Shown here: positions 22,155-23,357 of the stretch, in pieces
Numbering within the stretch: the stretch's first letter is position 1
Layout: every line of letters begins with the position of its first letter
Source of the DNA: a virus
Virus record (IMG/VR): IMGVR_UViG_3300022858_000434
Location: 1-23,357 of that record
Direction: 5' to 3' (one strand)
Length of the DNA stretch: 23,357 bases
Program-made: the position numbers and the translations under genes
Notes under the pieces: model-generated
Seen by the model: only the letters and a program-made list of their open reading frames with translations
Database searches by the model: none
Told to the model about the DNA's origin: nothing

Positions 22155-22264
22155 AAAAACACCCTTTGTCGTATGCGGCCCCGGCAACCATAACGCTTGG
22201 GGCTGGCGACCCCTTTTTTCAAAGGGCCGCACACTACAAAAGGTGTTTTTTCCATTATGGTTGC
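22155..22264 (-). ncRNA. Structured leader: 27-bp imperfect inverted repeat interlocked with 10-bp inverted repeat
   Basis: Arms 22155-22181 and 22224-22250 pair at 24 of 27 positions. The loop holds GCAACCATAA (22184-22193), which pairs perfectly with TTATGGTTGC (22255-22264) just beyond the second arm. Order is therefore arm1-armA-arm2-armB, the H-type pseudoknot geometry, or two competing folds. In the leftward transcript the last arm ends about nine bases before the ribosome site of the replication gene. It could be a translational switch, an origin element or a remnant mobile repeat; which is unknown. Confidence 0.55.
22199..22219 (+). terminator. Short rho-independent-type terminator, rightward
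   Basis: GGGG (22199-22202) and CCCC (22210-22213) enclose seven bases, followed by six T residues (22214-22219). It faces rightward, inside the loop of the large inverted repeat, and could stop antisense transcription into the early control region. The stem is short. Confidence 0.4.
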
Positions 22265-22311
22265 TCCAGGCCATTTTGTGGGTTGCCACCCCCACGGCCT
22301 CATCTATGCAC

Positions 22312-22340
22312 ATCTTACTTTATTTCTCCGATCTTGTCAA
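22312..22340 (-). promoter_or_regulatory. Sigma70-type promoter for the replication gene
   Basis: Read leftward: TTGACA (22340-22335), a 17-base spacer, then TAAGAT (22317-22312), a perfect -35 with a 4/6 -10. It would give a leader of about 165 bases containing the whole inverted-repeat element before the ATG at 22137. The 217-base gap 22138-22354 holds no convincing gene. Confidence 0.5.
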
Positions 22341-22354
22341 GCGCCCAGGCCATA

Positions 22355-22555
22355 TCAACCGCACTTCCCGCAGTATGCACCGTCAGCCACATATTGCCCC
22401 GTTGTACCGATATAGCCGCGCTCGTGGATGATCTCCACGAACGGGTGGCTCTCTGGATATAATGCCCAGAGCGACAACCTGAGCCAGCACGTGTCGGCTC
22501 TCCTGTCTAGCAGTGTCGCTATTTGCCAGCGTAGCCATTTGCATAGACTTGTCAT
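22355..22555 (-). CDS. Small phage protein (66 residues), unknown
   Basis: ATG at 22555, with GAGAGGGAGGG seven bases upstream. It begins MTSLCKWLRWQIATLLDRRA, an amphipathic Trp- and Arg-rich helix, and ends with CGKCG, a possible half zinc site. Between them is HPFVEIIHERGYIGTTGQYV. The strong site and close packing with the next gene upstream support coding. The function is not recognised; a short host-takeover peptide is one possibility. Confidence 0.55.
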   Translation of the reverse strand: MTSLCKWLRWQIATLLDRRADTCWLRLSLWALYPESHPFVEIIHERGYIGTTGQYVADGAYCGKCG

Positions 22556-22559
22556 AATC

Positions 22560-22579
22560 CCTCCCTCTCGTTGTCAAGT
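22560..22579 (-). repeat. 20-bp direct repeat in gene leader, copy A
   Basis: CCTCCCTCTCGTTGTCAAGT on the + strand, identical to 22767-22786 at a distance of 207 bases. Read leftward it contains a stop (TGA) and the ribosome site GAGAGGGAGG of the gene starting at 22555. Confidence 0.85.
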
Positions 22580-22762
22580 ACGCCGTTGGCCTGGGCTGTA
22601 CTCCCACCGCCACCAGCCGAACAACCGCTTTAACACCCACCCGCGCACGTGCCAGAACAAGCGGCGGAGCGGGGGGATTGGTAGACCTGGATCGCTGGCG
22701 CAATAACTGTCACCGTGTCCTTTACACCAAAGTTCAAATACCCAAGTTGGTTTAGCTGACAT
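22574..22762 (-). CDS. Small Trp/Cys-containing basic protein (62 residues), unknown
   Basis: Start chosen at the second ATG of ATGATG (22762), with GAGGGAGG at better spacing. It reads MSAKPTWVFELWCKGHGDSY, then PLRRLFWHVRGWVLKRLFGW, an aromatic and basic amphipathic helix, and a polar end. It could touch membrane or nucleic acid, but nothing is recognised. Its leader repeats in front of the next gene, which suggests duplication of a gene-start cassette. Confidence 0.5.
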   Translation of the reverse strand: MSAKPTWVFELWCKGHGDSYCASDPGLPIPPLRRLFWHVRGWVLKRLFGWWRWEYSPGQRRT

Positions 22763-22766
22763 CATT

Positions 22767-22786
22767 CCTCCCTCTCGTTGTCAAGT
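22767..22786 (-). repeat. 20-bp direct repeat in gene leader, copy B
   Basis: Identical to 22560-22579. It forms the ribosome site of the gene starting at 22762 and follows the end of the 22791-22976 gene. Confidence 0.85.
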
Positions 22787-22790
22787 CTTA

Positions 22791-22976
22791 TTACGACAAC
22801 CCTGCTCGCTCAGTGTTTCTGCGAGCCTGGATGAGACTTGCCGCTGCTTTTTTAACCAAGTCCTGGAACTCAAATATATGACTGTTAGAGCACCCATATT
22901 CATCGACGCGGGCGTCCGCATCTTCCACAACCTGCGGCAGCAATTCCAACATACGCAAAACTTCATTCTCTGTCAT
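22791..22976 (-). CDS. Small acidic helical protein (61 residues), first early gene seen
   Basis: ATG at 22976 with AGGAGG six bases upstream. It begins MTENEVLRMLELLPQVVEDA and continues with HIFEFQDLVKKAAASLIQAR: acidic, mostly helical, no membrane span. An alternative frame over the same bases lacks a ribosome site. It lies just after the tRNA-like sequence, so it may be the first gene of the leftward operon. No family is recognised. Confidence 0.6.
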   Translation of the reverse strand: MTENEVLRMLELLPQVVEDADARVDEYGCSNSHIFEFQDLVKKAAASLIQARRNTERAGLS

Positions 22977-23021
22977 AATTCCTCCTATTGATCTTCTAGC
23001 ACGGGGCTGAGTTGTTAAGAA

Positions 23022-23094
23022 AGCTCCGCCTGGGATCGAACCAGGAACTATAGACTACCGGAGCAGCCTATAGCGGATCCATCTTCTCGGAGCT
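23022..23094 (-). tRNA. tRNA-like sequence, degenerate D arm (possible tRNA pseudogene or attachment site)
   Basis: 73 bases with a perfect 7-bp acceptor stem (AGCTCCG / CGGAGCT) and a perfect T arm (CCTGG-TTCGATC-CCAGG). The middle folds as a long hairpin: CTATAG pairs with CTATAG and continues through G-U pairs to a six-base CTCCGG loop instead of a normal seven-base loop. A D stem of at most two pairs forms. A CCG (Arg) anticodon can be read but is not reliable. No CCA is encoded. It may be a divergent phage tRNA, a decayed tRNA or the remnant of an integration site. Confidence 0.5.
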
Positions 23095-23191
23095 ATATAT
23101 TGTTAAAAGTGACGCGGGCCGGGTACGGTTCTGGCTATCTGAGATTCAGAGTTTCCCGATCTTGGTTACGGGCGCACGCTACTCGGCTTCA

Positions 23192-23357
23192 CCAATCCCC
23201 TACGCGTGTGTGGGGTGCACCGCTGGGGCGCTTCCCCTGGCGCGTTTGTCAGCCAATCCCCTACGCGTGTGTGGGGTGCACACCATCCGGCGTAAGTCGC
23301 GTAGAATTGCTTGCCCAATCCCCTACGCGTGTGTGGGGTGCACACCATCCGGCGTAA
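23192..23357 (-). CRISPR. CRISPR array, type I-E-like repeats, running off the window
   Basis: Three identical 29-bp repeats at 23192-23220, 23253-23281 and 23315-23343. Spacers are 32 bases (23221-23252) and 33 bases (23282-23314), and a partial third starts at 23344. Read on the - strand the repeat starts GTGCACCCC and has GGGGATTGG at its end, like type I-E repeats (GTGttCCCC...GGGGATgaacCG), and the 61-62 bp period fits. By that homology the array is transcribed leftward and the window shows its leader-distal end. The 97 bases before it (23095-23191) lack an A+T-rich leader. No cas gene is in the window. Confidence 0.9.

Noticed and set aside
22155-22250. MITE with terminal inverted repeats
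   Set aside because: No target site duplication was found at the ends and no second copy exists in the window; left as an alternative under the structured leader.
22092-22313. 73-codon leftward reading frame over the leader of the replication gene
   Set aside because: It overlaps the replication gene start, has no ribosome site, and its sequence is explained by the inverted repeat, which encodes GPHTTKGVF-like text on both strands.
23022-23094. Functional tRNA-Arg (CCG)
   Set aside because: A seven-base anticodon loop would need mismatched closing pairs and the D stem has at most two pairs; kept only as tRNA-like.
23221-23252. Spacer 1 targeting this phage
   Set aside because: Only about 12 bases (CCCCTGGCGCG region) recur at several places in the window, consistent with chance in GC-rich DNA; no full-length match was seen.

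Overview
The window reads as about 23 kb of a double-stranded DNA siphovirus (a free phage or an integrated prophage). Its left edge cuts a glycosyltransferase gene and its right edge lies inside a CRISPR array. Codon use is moderately GC-rich, Shine-Dalgarno sites are strong (GGAGG), and genes overlap as TAATG, ATGA or GTGA. The host cannot be read from the sequence. Protein style (small early genes, a clan-A glycosidase in the lysis slot, a class 1-E-like repeat) would fit an uncultured bacterium such as a Chloroflexota member, but that is a guess. Terminase, portal, capsid and integrase are not in the window.

Late module, + strand, 2-13400: a 5'-truncated GT4-type glycosyltransferase; four small head-tail connector, closure and tail-completion proteins; major tail protein; an overlapping pair of tail assembly chaperones; an 828-residue tape measure; distal tail protein; a small protein; a 1113-residue tail protein with a PKD domain and Asp-box (beta-propeller-like) repeats; a tail fibre ending in an S74 self-cleaving chaperone; a 50-residue protein; a TIM-barrel glycoside hydrolase in the endolysin position; and a small holin-like membrane protein. 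A 10-bp perfect hairpin (13409-13439) separates this from the convergent early module.

Early module, - strand, 22976 down to 13422: three small proteins; a structured leader with a promoter; a replisome-organiser-like protein; a beta-class N4/N6 DNA methyltransferase with an HNH endonuclease gene nested inside it; several small proteins, including a Gp37/Gp68 (DUF5131) family protein and a PD-(D/E)xK-type nuclease; a second promoter region near 16930; small zinc-ribbon or Cys-rich proteins; a RecT-like annealing protein; and a DEDD 3'-5' exonuclease. This is a replication, recombination and DNA-modification operon.

Right edge, 22977-23357: a tRNA-like sequence (good acceptor and T arms, poor D arm) and a CRISPR array of 29-bp repeats with 32-33 bp spacers and no cas gene in view.

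The strongest unusual feature is the HNH cassette inside the methyltransferase. It is bounded by 8-bp direct repeats exactly 483 bp (161 codons) apart. The HNH gene is in another frame, yet the methyltransferase frame stays open through it. A perfect TTGACA-N17-TATAAT promoter straddles the junction, and there is no room for an intron core. Second is a 27-bp imperfect inverted repeat just upstream of the replication gene, interlocked with a 10-bp inverted repeat in pseudoknot order. Third is a set of short direct repeats at gene junctions throughout the early operon, which looks like a substrate for cassette exchange.
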